NCBI GenBank assembly: GCA_934515035.1 | Contig: CAKSXP010000135.1 | Coordinates: 1 to 5,442 of the forward strand | DNA length: 5,442 nucleotides | Direction of reading: 5' to 3' | Source of the DNA: an uncultured Oscillospiraceae bacterium | Lineage (GTDB): Bacteria > Bacillota > Clostridia > Oscillospirales > Oscillospiraceae | Part shown: piece by piece, positions 1-5,442 of the stretch | Position numbering within the stretch: position 1 is the stretch's first letter | Layout of the letters: each line of letters opens with the position of its first letter | Translations under genes and position numbers: made by a program | Notes under the pieces: model-generated | Seen by the model: the letters and a program-made list of their open reading frames with translations, nothing else | Told to the model about the DNA's origin: nothing | Database searches by the model: none

Positions 1-639
1 GAACTGCTGCACTCCTGGCTCGGCAAAAACGGATATACGCTGTACAGCTACGCAAACGGGCTGGACGCCTCTCCCGTGCGCCGCGTCGATGCGGAAGAGC
101 CCGTCAAGTCCATCGGCAACAGCACGACCGCGCCGCGCGATCTGGAGAGCGCATGGGACCTCAAAACGGAGCTGATGGCTCTTTGCGAACGCGTCGGTAT
201 GCGGCTGCGCCGGGGCGCCTTCCGCGGGCGCGTTGTGGAAGTCTCGATAAGAAACGCCGGGACCCTTCGCTGGAGCAGCCGCCAGATGACGCTTGAGCGC
301 GCAACGGACGTCACTGGCGAGATCTTTGCCGCGGCAAAAAAGCTCTGCTTTGAGCTTTGGGACGGCGCGCCCGCGCGCGGCGTCGGCGTGCGCATCACCG
401 GACTGTGCCCCGAAAGCGAGCCCGAGCAGATGTGTCTTTTCACGGACGACGCAAAGCGCGATACCCGGAGGCGGCTGGACGCGGCAACGGACGCGATACG
501 CGAACGCTTCGGCTTCGACAGCATAACGCGCGGTCTGTCAATGGCAGAGTCCACCCTGCGCGGCAATCACTCCGGGGACAAAAGCGTATCCGTGTTCGGT
601 ATAAGAGACCGGGACAGCCGGCGTGAGCTCCTGAACTGA
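1..639 (+). CDS. dinB: Y-family DNA polymerase (DinB/Pol IV-like), C-terminal part, cut by the left window edge
   Basis: This is the last 212 residues of a translesion DNA polymerase; the frame is open from base 1, so the start and the catalytic palm/fingers lie outside the window. Residues 1-28 read like the end of the thumb domain (G-x-x-G-Y then A-N-G-x-D-x-x-P-V). The motif PVKSIGNSTT at residues 34-43 marks the linker and first strand of the little-finger domain, which holds template and primer DNA. At residues 143-147 the sequence QMCLF (bases 427-441) matches the QxxLF peptide by which these polymerases dock on the beta sliding clamp. A tail of about 65 residues follows, as in the second DinB-like paralogue common in Clostridia. 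It converges on the flavoprotein gene and shares a terminator with it. The family call is strong; whether it is the canonical Pol IV or the paralogue cannot be settled without the catalytic part. The GTG at base 76 is an internal codon, not a likely start. Confidence 0.88.
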   Translation, partial: ELLHSWLGKNGYTLYSYANGLDASPVRRVDAEEPVKSIGNSTTAPRDLESAWDLKTELMALCERVGMRLRRGAFRGRVVEVSIRNAGTLRWSSRQMTLERATDVTGEIFAAAKKLCFELWDGAPARGVGVRITGLCPESEPEQMCLFTDDAKRDTRRRLDAATDAIRERFGFDSITRGLSMAESTLRGNHSGDKSVSVFGIRDRDSRRELLN

Positions 640-676
640 AAAAACGCGGGCTGATAAGTATTTTTTCCGACATTCT

Positions 677-696
677 TTTGCGCCTGCGGGCGCAAA
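677..696 (+). other. Small hairpin downstream of the polymerase gene
   Basis: Bases 677-684 (TTTGCGCC) pair perfectly with 689-696 (GGCGCAAA) around a four-base loop. A run of six T lies at 710-715, but 13 bases beyond the stem, too far for a classic intrinsic terminator. It may be an upstream helper of the main terminator at 725-756 or have no function. Together these structures occupy the 133-base gap between the two converging genes, in which no further gene is visible. Confidence 0.4.
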
Positions 697-724
697 CTCT
701 GCGAGGCCCTTTTTTGATAGACAG

Positions 725-756
725 AAAACGCGGGAGCGTGCGCTCCCGCGTTTTTT
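725..756. terminator. Rho-independent terminator shared by the converging polymerase and flavoprotein genes
   Basis: Bases 728-737 (ACGCGGGAGC) pair with 742-751 (GCTCCCGCGT) around the loop GTGC. The flanking AAA at 725-727 pairs with T at 752-754. On the plus strand the stem runs into six T (751-756), a textbook terminator for the polymerase transcript. Read on the minus strand the A-run at 725-728 becomes a shorter T-run, so it can also stop the flavoprotein transcript, whose stop codon lies about 16 bases from the hairpin. Bidirectional use is inferred from symmetry and the convergent layout. Confidence 0.85.
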
Positions 757-772
757 CGTATAAGTATGGCGC

Positions 773-2332
773 TTATTTTACGCTGACGGCATATTCTCCG
801 GCGTTTTTGCCGACCTCGAAGCCGCTCCACACGGAGAAGCCGAGGCACGCTCCGGAAAACGTATAGCCGGTGTTGAGCCAGCCGCCGACGCAGACGCCGG
901 CCGCGAACAGGCCGGGGATCGGATGGCTGGTTTTGTCCAGAACGCGCAGATCGTGGTCGACCTTAATGCCGCCGATGATCGTATCTATGCCCTGATGCGC
1001 CTCGAAGCAGTAGAAGGGACCCTCGGACTCGTACAGCGGATAGAGATACTCCTTATCCTTGAGGAAATCATCGTCAAAGCCGCGCTCGCAGAAGAAGTTA
1101 TAGCGCTTGACGGTATCCTCGAGCGTGTCCGGATCGCAGCCGATGAACTCCGCAAGGCCGCGGATCGTATCCGATTTTTTGCAGCGGCCTTTTTTGACCT
1201 CGGACTCGACGTCATTCATGACACGGCCCCACCAGGCTGTCAGGCCGACCTTTTCAAGCTCTACGCCCTTTTCGCCGCCAAAGTCCTGAAGCATGTCGGC
1301 GCCGCCCCTGATGCGGCCCTGATCCTCCTCAAGGCCGTAGCAGTTTTTAGCCGCGGTGACCATCGTGTCGAGCGTCTTTTTCGAGTAGATAACATAGCAG
1401 ACCTTGTCCGGCTGCACGTCAAGGCTCTCTCCGGCGAACCAGCTGAACACATTGCGGGAATAAAGACTCTCATCCGTGAAGCGCTCGCCGAGCTTGTTGA
1501 CAGTCATCGGCTCGGGACGGCGGATCAGCAGCCCGGCGCGGATGTTGTTCGGATGGTTGTGCGGTCCCATGCGCAGGCAGCCCGCGGGCGTCGAAGCCGC
1601 GCCGATCTCCTCCGCCATTATCAGGCCGTCGCCCGTGCTGTGCGGCAGCGCGGACATGACCTTGGTGTGGGAGTGGTCCTCGCCGGGCATGAAGCGGGCG
1701 ATGAGCTCCTTGTTCGCGCCGACGGAACCTGTGCCGAGAACGACGCACTTGGTCACAAATTTATAAACCTCTTCCTCGTTATCGACATTATAGGCCATAA
1801 CGCCGCATATTGCGCCGTTTTCGTCCAGCAGCAGGTGATTGGCACGGGTCTTGCGGTACACGTCTATCCCCATCTCATCACAGCGTTTTGACAGCTGGGA
1901 AACCGTTACGTTTCCGGTCGAAGCGCCGACCTCGTCCATAACCTTGTGGTAAACGGTGCGGCCCTTGCCATAGGCCCAGAAATCGTTGACCATGTTGAAG
2001 TGTATGCCGTGATCCTCAAGCCAGCGGATCATCGGTCCGCCGCCCTTCATCCATTTGCGGACCAGTCTTGCGTCGCAGCGCCAGTTCTGGACCGCCATAT
2101 GCTCGCGGAAGCAGTCGTCCGCGCTGACGCGGATGCCCATACTGCGCTGAGTGTCCGTATCCGTTGCAAACATTCCCGCGGCGAGACGGGCGCAGCCTCC
2201 GAGCTGCTTTGTCTTGTCGAGAACGACGACCTTTTCCGCGCCTGCCTCCCTGGCCCTGACAGCGGCGGGGAGACCGGCGGCGCTTCCGCCGATCACGACT
2301 ACGTCAGCGTATATCTCTTTGATCTCCGGCAT
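773..2332 (-). CDS. Soluble FAD-dependent oxidoreductase of the fumarate reductase/FAD_binding_2 superfamily, substrate unknown
   Basis: This complete 519-residue protein starts at an ATG (2330-2332) seven bases after a strong GGAGG site. Residues 10-40 form the Rossmann FAD-binding segment: GGSAAG at 15-20, and a second strand ending in an acidic D39 that would hold the FAD ribose. LGGCARLAAG (44-53) matches the second FAD motif. VVLGTGSVGANKE (197-209) and PGLFAAGVCVGG (473-484) are the later nucleotide-contacting motifs. R293, in ESLYSRN, falls where fumarate reductases carry their proton-donating Arg. The usual His before the late Gly-Gly is replaced by D450-T451 (GIDTIIGG), and the late substrate Arg by T488/Y490 in NTGYTFSG. 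These alignments are by eye. No signal peptide, twin-arginine motif, haem CxxCH, FMN-binding domain or membrane segment is seen, so it should be a cytoplasmic single-cofactor enzyme. It could reduce or dehydrogenate an unsaturated acid, an enone/steroid-like compound or a urocanate-like compound. It is a single-gene unit with its own promoter and terminator, lying downstream of the purine-type operon. Confidence 0.92.
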   Translation of the reverse strand: MPEIKEIYADVVVIGGSAAGLPAAVRAREAGAEKVVVLDKTKQLGGCARLAAGMFATDTDTQRSMGIRVSADDCFREHMAVQNWRCDARLVRKWMKGGGPMIRWLEDHGIHFNMVNDFWAYGKGRTVYHKVMDEVGASTGNVTVSQLSKRCDEMGIDVYRKTRANHLLLDENGAICGVMAYNVDNEEEVYKFVTKCVVLGTGSVGANKELIARFMPGEDHSHTKVMSALPHSTGDGLIMAEEIGAASTPAGCLRMGPHNHPNNIRAGLLIRRPEPMTVNKLGERFTDESLYSRNVFSWFAGESLDVQPDKVCYVIYSKKTLDTMVTAAKNCYGLEEDQGRIRGGADMLQDFGGEKGVELEKVGLTAWWGRVMNDVESEVKKGRCKKSDTIRGLAEFIGCDPDTLEDTVKRYNFFCERGFDDDFLKDKEYLYPLYESEGPFYCFEAHQGIDTIIGGIKVDHDLRVLDKTSHPIPGLFAAGVCVGGWLNTGYTFSGACLGFSVWSGFEVGKNAGEYAVSVK

Positions 2333-2339
2333 ATATGTA

Positions 2340-2344
2340 CCTCC
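2340..2344 (-). promoter_or_regulatory. Ribosome binding site of the flavoprotein gene
   Basis: Read on the minus strand this is GGAGG, a perfect anti-SD match, seven bases before the ATG at 2330-2332. It fixes the start chosen here and predicts strong translation. Confidence 0.85.
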
Positions 2345-2367
2345 AATAATTAAAATTTATACTCTAT

Positions 2368-2383
2368 ATATATCGTGATATAT
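2368..2383. promoter_or_regulatory. Palindrome in the flavoprotein leader, candidate operator
   Basis: ATATATC (2368-2374) and GATATAT (2377-2383) are perfect inverted copies separated by GT. The element begins about 10 bases downstream of the -10 box, so it would cover roughly +4 to +19 of the predicted transcript, a common place for a repressor site. The arms are rich in alternating AT, so chance symmetry is possible and no regulator is identified. Confidence 0.4.
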
Positions 2384-2392
2384 CCTGTTTCT

Positions 2393-2420
2393 ATTATAAC
2401 AATATCCCAATTCCGGTCAA
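2393..2420 (-). promoter_or_regulatory. Sigma-70/SigA-type promoter of the flavoprotein gene
   Basis: On the minus strand TTGACC (2415-2420) and a perfect TATAAT (2393-2398) are 16 bases apart, and the TG one base before TATAAT adds an extended -10 element. Transcription should start near 2386, giving a leader of about 54 bases. It lies downstream of the terminator of the preceding operon, so the flavoprotein is expected to be transcribed independently. The surrounding AT-rich composition contrasts with the GC-rich genes. Confidence 0.75.
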
Positions 2421-2468
2421 TTCTAAATTGGTATCACCGGAGAAGCGTTTTCAATACAATTGAATTGG
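2407..2468. repeat. Nested short inverted and direct repeats around the -35 box, possible regulator sites
   Basis: CCAATT (2407-2412) is mirrored by AATTGG at 2426-2431, and a second AATTGG occurs at 2463-2468, 37 bases further upstream. TCCGGT (2412-2417) is mirrored by ACCGGA (2436-2441). The first pair brackets the -35 box at 2415-2420, while the left arm of the second pair overlaps it. This arrangement would suit a transcription factor acting on the flavoprotein promoter. The units are only six bases each in AT-rich DNA, so the assignment is tentative. Confidence 0.35.
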
Positions 2469-2504
2469 CACTTTTATAAAAATTGTGTTATGGCCGGCCT
2501 GGTC

Positions 2505-2549
2505 AAAAAGCTCCTGGCGGGACTTCGCATATCTCGTCAGGAGCTTTTT
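2505..2549 (-). terminator. Rho-independent terminator of the ygeY-ygeW-carbamate kinase operon
   Basis: Bases 2505-2519 (AAAAAGCTCCTGGCG) are the inverse complement of 2535-2549 except for one position, giving a 15-base-pair arm with one mismatch and a 15-base loop. On the minus strand the stem closes with a U-run from the A's at 2505-2509. It begins about 10 bases after the carbamate kinase stop codon. It separates this operon from the flavoprotein unit. Confidence 0.87.
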
Positions 2550-2558
2550 ATCTTTTTA

Positions 2559-3494
2559 TTATCCTATTACGCACGTTCCGGTTTTACCCTTGACGCCGTC
2601 GCCCGCTTTTTGCAGCAGGGTTATCAGAGCCTCGCGGCCTGCTCCGCCGCGCACAAAGCGCATCGCGGCCTCGACCTTCGGCAGCATCGACCCCCTGGCA
2701 AACTGCTCTTCGGCTATGTATTCTTCCGCCTCGGATACGGTCATGCAGTCCAGCTCGCGCTGCGTCGCCTTTCCGAAGTCAATGCAGACCTTTTCCACCG
2801 CCGTCAGAATGATCAGCCTGTCGGCGTCCAGCATGTCGGCCAGCAGAGCCGAGGCAAAGTCCTTGTCGATAACGGCGGCCGCGCCCTTGAGATGATGCCC
2901 CTCCGTGCGGAAAACGGGGATGCCGCCTCCGCCGCAGGCAATGACCACGAGCCCCGCCTCCAGCATGTCGCGGATGGATTCGATCTCCACAATGGCGCGC
3001 GGCATAGGGGACGCGACCACGCGCCGGTAGCCGCGGCCGGAATCCTCGATCACGGAATATCCGCGCTCTCTTTTCATCTTCTCCGCCTCTTCCGCGGTCA
3101 TAAAAGCGCCGATGGGCTTGGTCGGAGTCTGAAAAGCCGGGTCGTCCCTGTCCACCTCCACCTGCGTAAGAACGGTAGAGACGCCTTTTGATATGCCGCG
3201 GTCGAGCAGTTCCTCCCGCAGGGAGTTCTGGAGATCGTAGCCGATATATCCCTGGCTCATCGCAACACAGACGGACAGCGGGCAGGGGATATATTTTTCG
3301 GGATCGGAACGGGTCAGCTCGGCCATGGCCTTCTGGAGCATTCCGACCTGCGGTCCGTTTCCGTGAGTTATAACAATGTCATGGCCTTCCTCTATCAGAT
3401 CCGCAATGGCTTTGGCGGTCTGTTTGACCGCCGTCATCTGCTCCTGAAGGTTGGCGCCGAGAGCGTTTCCGCCGAGAGCGATCACAATCCTCAT
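2559..3494 (-). CDS. arcC: Carbamate kinase (ArcC/YqeA family)
   Basis: The 311-residue protein has the usual family length. Carbamate kinase interconverts carbamoyl phosphate plus ADP with carbamate plus ATP; in catabolism it yields ATP, and the carbamate breaks down to CO2 and ammonia. Visible signatures are GGNALG (8-13) and HGNGPQVG (44-51) for phosphate and carbamate binding, TPTKPIG (123-129), GGGGIPV (188-194), VIDKDFAS (208-215) and FARGSMLPK (265-273). K126, K211 and K273 fall where the family has its conserved catalytic and nucleotide-binding lysines, so it should be active. It is cytoplasmic, with no signal or membrane segment. It begins 11 bases after ygeW with its ribosome site overlapping the ygeW stop codon, and a strong terminator follows. 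Next to ygeW rather than arcA/argF, it most resembles the YqeA role at the energy-yielding end of purine/ureide breakdown rather than the arginine deiminase pathway; that role is inferred from context. Confidence 0.96.
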   Translation of the reverse strand: MRIVIALGGNALGANLQEQMTAVKQTAKAIADLIEEGHDIVITHGNGPQVGMLQKAMAELTRSDPEKYIPCPLSVCVAMSQGYIGYDLQNSLREELLDRGISKGVSTVLTQVEVDRDDPAFQTPTKPIGAFMTAEEAEKMKRERGYSVIEDSGRGYRRVVASPMPRAIVEIESIRDMLEAGLVVIACGGGGIPVFRTEGHHLKGAAAVIDKDFASALLADMLDADRLIILTAVEKVCIDFGKATQRELDCMTVSEAEEYIAEEQFARGSMLPKVEAAMRFVRGGAGREALITLLQKAGDGVKGKTGTCVIG

Positions 3495-3501
3495 CGTTTT
3501 T

Positions 3502-3507
3502 CCTCTC
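3502..3507 (-). promoter_or_regulatory. Carbamate kinase ribosome binding site overlapping the ygeW stop codon
   Basis: On the minus strand the ygeW stop TGA (3506-3508) runs straight into GAGAGG (3502-3507), which sits seven bases before the carbamate kinase ATG. A ribosome ending ygeW therefore stops on the next gene's binding site, an arrangement that suggests translational coupling and balanced output of the two enzymes. Confidence 0.75.
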
Positions 3508-4708
3508 AGCCGTGCAGCGTCTGCCTCTCAACACCCCACTCGTCCAGCTTTTCGAGCATCCTCGCAGGATCCTCCACCTTGGACAGGAAGATCATCGCCG
3601 CAATGACATAGGGCTTGAAGCTCGCCTGCTTATACAGCGGCACGCGGTAGCGGTCAAAGACGGAGGCCGCGACCTCTCCCGCCTCGCAGGATACGCCGGT
3701 TATGTCCGCGGGCAGGCAGTGCAGATAAAGCGCCTTTCCGTCGCGGGTGAGCGCCATTTTTTCCTCGGTGCACTCCCAGTCCTTATGCTCGGCATTCTGT
3801 GCCAGCAGCTCCTTCTCAAGCTCTTTGATGCCGTCAAAATCGCCGCTGCCATAAAGCTCGGTGCGTTTTTCCATCGCGGCAAAGGGAGCCCAGCTCTTGG
3901 GATACACGATGTCCGCATCCCTGAATGCCTCTTCCATCGAGCCGGTCTTTGTGAAGCTGCCGCCGGACTTTTCCGCGTTTGCCTTTGCTATTTCCTCGAC
4001 CTCCGGCATGATCTCATAGCCCTCGGGATGAGCCAGGACCACATCCATGCCGAAGCGCGTGAACAGGCCGATGACGCCCTGCGGGACGGAGAGCGGCTTG
4101 CCGTAGCTGGGGCTGTAAGCCCAGGTCATTGCGACCTTTTTGCCCTTGAGGTTCTCCACGCCGCCGAACTCGTGGATCACATGCAGCATATCCGCCATCG
4201 TCTGTGTCGGGTGGTCGATGTCGCACTGGAGGTTCACGAGCGTCGGGCGCTGTTCAAGAACGCCGTCCTCATAGCCCTCTTTGACCGCGTCGGAGACGGC
4301 CTTCTGATAGGTATGGCCCTTTCCGATATACATATCGTCGCGAATGCCGATCACGTCCGCCATAAAGGAGATCATGTTCGCGGTCTCGCGGACGGTCTCG
4401 CCGTGGGCTATCTGGCTCTTGCCCTCGTCAAGATCCTGTACCTCCAGGCCAAGCAGGTTGCAGGCGGAGGCAAAGGAGAAGCGGGTCCTGGTGGAATTAT
4501 CGCGGAAGTTTGAAATGCCGAGACCGGAATCGAAAATTCTGGTGGAGATGTTGCGCTCGCGCAGATTGCGCAGGGCGTCCGCGACCGCAAAAACGGCGTC
4601 TATCTCGTCGTCCGTCTTATCCCATGTCAGGAAAAAATCCTCTCCGTACATATTCTTGCAGTCAAGCTTGCGGAGCCGGTTTACGAGTTTTTTGAGTTTT
4701 GCATCCAT
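3506..4708 (-). CDS. ygeW: Knotted carbamoyltransferase YgeW
   Basis: This 400-residue protein belongs to the aspartate/ornithine carbamoyltransferase superfamily and has the length of the YgeW branch, longer than the roughly 310-340 residues of ordinary members. STRTR at 72-76 binds the phosphate of carbamoyl phosphate. HPTQ at 166-169 and HCLP at 330-333 are the other carbamoyl-phosphate and second-substrate motifs. The segment around WAYSPSYGKPLSVPQG (196-211) matches the proline-containing loop region of the knotted carbamoyltransferases. The second substrate of YgeW is not established; ornithine and aspartate are unlikely because the branch-specific motifs differ. In the purine-type cluster it may run in the breakdown direction, releasing carbamoyl phosphate for the next gene, carbamate kinase. 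The start is supported by a ribosome site six bases upstream; the gap from ygeY is 17 bases, so all three genes are probably cotranscribed. The protein is cytoplasmic. Family identity is near certain; the reaction is inferred. Confidence 0.96.
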   Translation of the reverse strand: MDAKLKKLVNRLRKLDCKNMYGEDFFLTWDKTDDEIDAVFAVADALRNLRERNISTRIFDSGLGISNFRDNSTRTRFSFASACNLLGLEVQDLDEGKSQIAHGETVRETANMISFMADVIGIRDDMYIGKGHTYQKAVSDAVKEGYEDGVLEQRPTLVNLQCDIDHPTQTMADMLHVIHEFGGVENLKGKKVAMTWAYSPSYGKPLSVPQGVIGLFTRFGMDVVLAHPEGYEIMPEVEEIAKANAEKSGGSFTKTGSMEEAFRDADIVYPKSWAPFAAMEKRTELYGSGDFDGIKELEKELLAQNAEHKDWECTEEKMALTRDGKALYLHCLPADITGVSCEAGEVAASVFDRYRVPLYKQASFKPYVIAAMIFLSKVEDPARMLEKLDEWGVERQTLHG

Positions 4709-4714
4709 CTGGAT

Positions 4715-4723
4715 CTCTCCTTT
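4715..4723 (-). promoter_or_regulatory. Ribosome binding site of ygeW
   Basis: On the minus strand AAAGGAGAG lies six bases before the ygeW ATG (4706-4708) and just after the ygeY stop TAG (4726-4728). It supports this start and leaves no room for a separate promoter between the two genes. Confidence 0.8.
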
Positions 4724-4725
4724 AT

Positions 4726-5442
4726 CTATTTGATATCGTTATCGGTCAGGTCTGCGCGGAACTGCGTCACATCCGAGGTCCTGTCCTCCGTTCTGTAAAG
4801 GCCGGGAACGGCGGCATACACCGCGGCGCAGGTGACAAGATCCTGCTTCCAGGTGATCTCGTTCGGCGCATGCGCCCAACTCTCTGCGCCCGGGCCGAAG
4901 CCGACGCAGGGGATACCGTAGCGGCCCTGGATGGAGACGCCGTTGGTGGAGAAGGTCCACTTGTCGGTCAGGGGGCGGCCTTCGCGCAGGTGCATCGCGT
5001 CGCGATAGCTGTCCGCGTCCGCATAGCCGATGCGTTTGTCGCCGTAGAGCGCGTGGTGCGCATCGACGAGCGCCCGTACATGCGCCGCAGACTCCTTGTT
5101 TATCCACGTCGGGAAATAGCACTCCGTCTCATAGACCTCGCCCGTCCAGCTCGGACGGTCATACATATACATACTGACCTTGACGTCCCCGCCGTATTTT
5201 TTGACGGCGGGCAGCTCCTCGATCTCACGAAGGCAGGATTTATAGGTCTCTCCGGCTGTCATGCGGCGATCGACCGAAATGGAGCAGGAATCCGCAACGG
5301 CGCAGCGGCTCGGACTGGTATAAAAGATCTGGCTGGTGGTGCAGGTGCCGCGGCCGAGGAAGCGCGCGTCCTCCCAGTGCTCGGGGTTATACTTCGGGTC
5401 GAGCATCTTGACAAGGCCCTTGATCTCTACGCTGTCGTCCGC
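4726..5442 (-). CDS. ygeY: YgeY family M20 metallohydrolase (selenium-metabolism-linked), C-terminal part, cut by the right window edge
   Basis: The last 238 residues of an M20/DapE/ArgE-type amidohydrolase are visible; the family is about 400 residues, so the N-terminal metal-binding motifs are outside the window. The open frame continues to base 5442, so the ATG at 5404-5406 is internal. The visible part holds the dimerisation/lid domain, with [12 protein letters not shown] typical of M20 enzymes, then the return to the catalytic domain with [19 protein letters not shown]. The metal-ligand histidine lies in WAHAPNE (His codon at 4870-4872). M20 enzymes remove acyl or carbamoyl groups from amino acids with a two-zinc centre. 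YgeY is genetically linked to ygeW, ygeX and hyuA, to selenium-dependent molybdenum hydroxylases, and to anaerobic uric acid use in gut bacteria. Its exact substrate is not established. It is the first visible gene of the unit, followed 17 bases later by ygeW. No in-frame TGA occurs in the visible part. Confidence 0.92.
   Translation of the reverse strand, partial: ADDSVEIKGLVKMLDPKYNPEHWEDARFLGRGTCTTSQIFYTSPSRCAVADSCSISVDRRMTAGETYKSCLREIEELPAVKKYGGDVKVSMYMYDRPSWTGEVYETECYFPTWINKESAAHVRALVDAHHALYGDKRIGYADADSYRDAMHLREGRPLTDKWTFSTNGVSIQGRYGIPCVGFGPGAESWAHAPNEITWKQDLVTCAAVYAAVPGLYRTEDRTSDVTQFRADLTDNDIK

Noticed and set aside
48..566. A 172-codon minus-strand open frame opposite the polymerase gene
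   Set aside because: Its Arg/Ser-rich low-complexity product is typical of an antisense shadow, while the plus-strand frame has the little-finger and clamp motifs.
641..666. An early terminator formed by the A-run at 641-644 and the T-run at 661-666
   Set aside because: Only A-T pairs could form and there is no GC-rich stem.
923..1891. A 322-codon open frame on the plus strand opposite the flavoprotein gene
   Set aside because: It lies fully antisense to a gene with clear FAD motifs and a strong ribosome site. Its protein has no recognisable motif, and long antisense frames are expected in GC-rich coding DNA.
773..2332. Calling the flavoprotein a true fumarate reductase
   Set aside because: The late His and Arg that bind fumarate appear replaced, and the haem and FMN modules of respiratory fumarate reductases are absent.
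2460..3191. A 243-codon plus-strand open frame over the control region and the carbamate kinase gene
   Set aside because: Most of it is the reverse of the carbamate kinase gene and it runs through that gene's terminator hairpin. No ribosome site or family signature supports it.
3512..4513. A 333-codon plus-strand open frame opposite ygeW
   Set aside because: It is antisense to a gene with all the carbamoyltransferase motifs, so it is a shadow of that gene's codon usage.
2559..4708. Arginine deiminase or arginine biosynthesis operon
   Set aside because: The carbamoyltransferase has the YgeW-type length and loop rather than ornithine carbamoyltransferase features, and no arginine deiminase gene is present; the neighbour is ygeY.
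4726..5406. ygeY starting at the ATG at 5404-5406
   Set aside because: The same frame stays open to the window edge, the family is about 400 residues, and no ribosome site precedes this ATG. The gene is cut by the window rather than short.

Overview
The window looks like chromosomal DNA of a moderately GC-rich anaerobic Firmicute, probably a gut Clostridia/Oscillospirales-type organism. This is inferred from gene content and protein style, not from any rRNA or marker gene. Coding is dense and dominated by the minus strand, with one plus-strand gene entering from the left edge. No rRNA, tRNA, CRISPR array, insertion sequence or phage gene is visible.

Layout from left to right: (1) positions 1-639, plus strand, the C-terminal part of a Y-family (DinB-like) DNA polymerase, with its little-finger domain and a clamp-binding QMCLF motif. 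(2) Positions 640-772, a convergent intergenic region with a strong hairpin and T-run that probably terminates transcription from both sides. (3) Positions 773-2332, minus strand, a complete 519-aa soluble flavoprotein of the fumarate reductase/FAD_binding_2 superfamily, with a near-consensus promoter just upstream. (4) Positions 2333-2558, an AT-rich control region holding that promoter, several symmetric elements, and the terminator of the next transcription unit. (5) Positions 2559-5442, minus strand, three tightly packed genes transcribed right to left: the C-terminal part of a YgeY-type M20 hydrolase, the knotted carbamoyltransferase YgeW, and a carbamate kinase.

The ygeY-ygeW-carbamate kinase block belongs to the gene set that in Escherichia coli (ygeW-ygeX-ygeY-hyuA-yqeA) and many gut anaerobes is associated with anaerobic purine/uric acid breakdown. 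A plausible division of labour is that YgeY hydrolyses an acylated or ureido intermediate, YgeW transfers or phosphorolyses a carbamoyl group to give carbamoyl phosphate, and carbamate kinase uses carbamoyl phosphate to make ATP, CO2 and ammonia. Only the last reaction is firmly known. The other expected members (ygeX, hyuA, ssnA, ygfK/xdh-type genes) would have to lie to the right of the window.

The flavoprotein is a separate transcription unit. Its FAD-binding parts look intact, but by eye the fumarate-binding His and one Arg of true fumarate reductases are replaced, so its substrate is probably something else. It is the least explained gene in the window. I did not find a clearly new multi-gene system.
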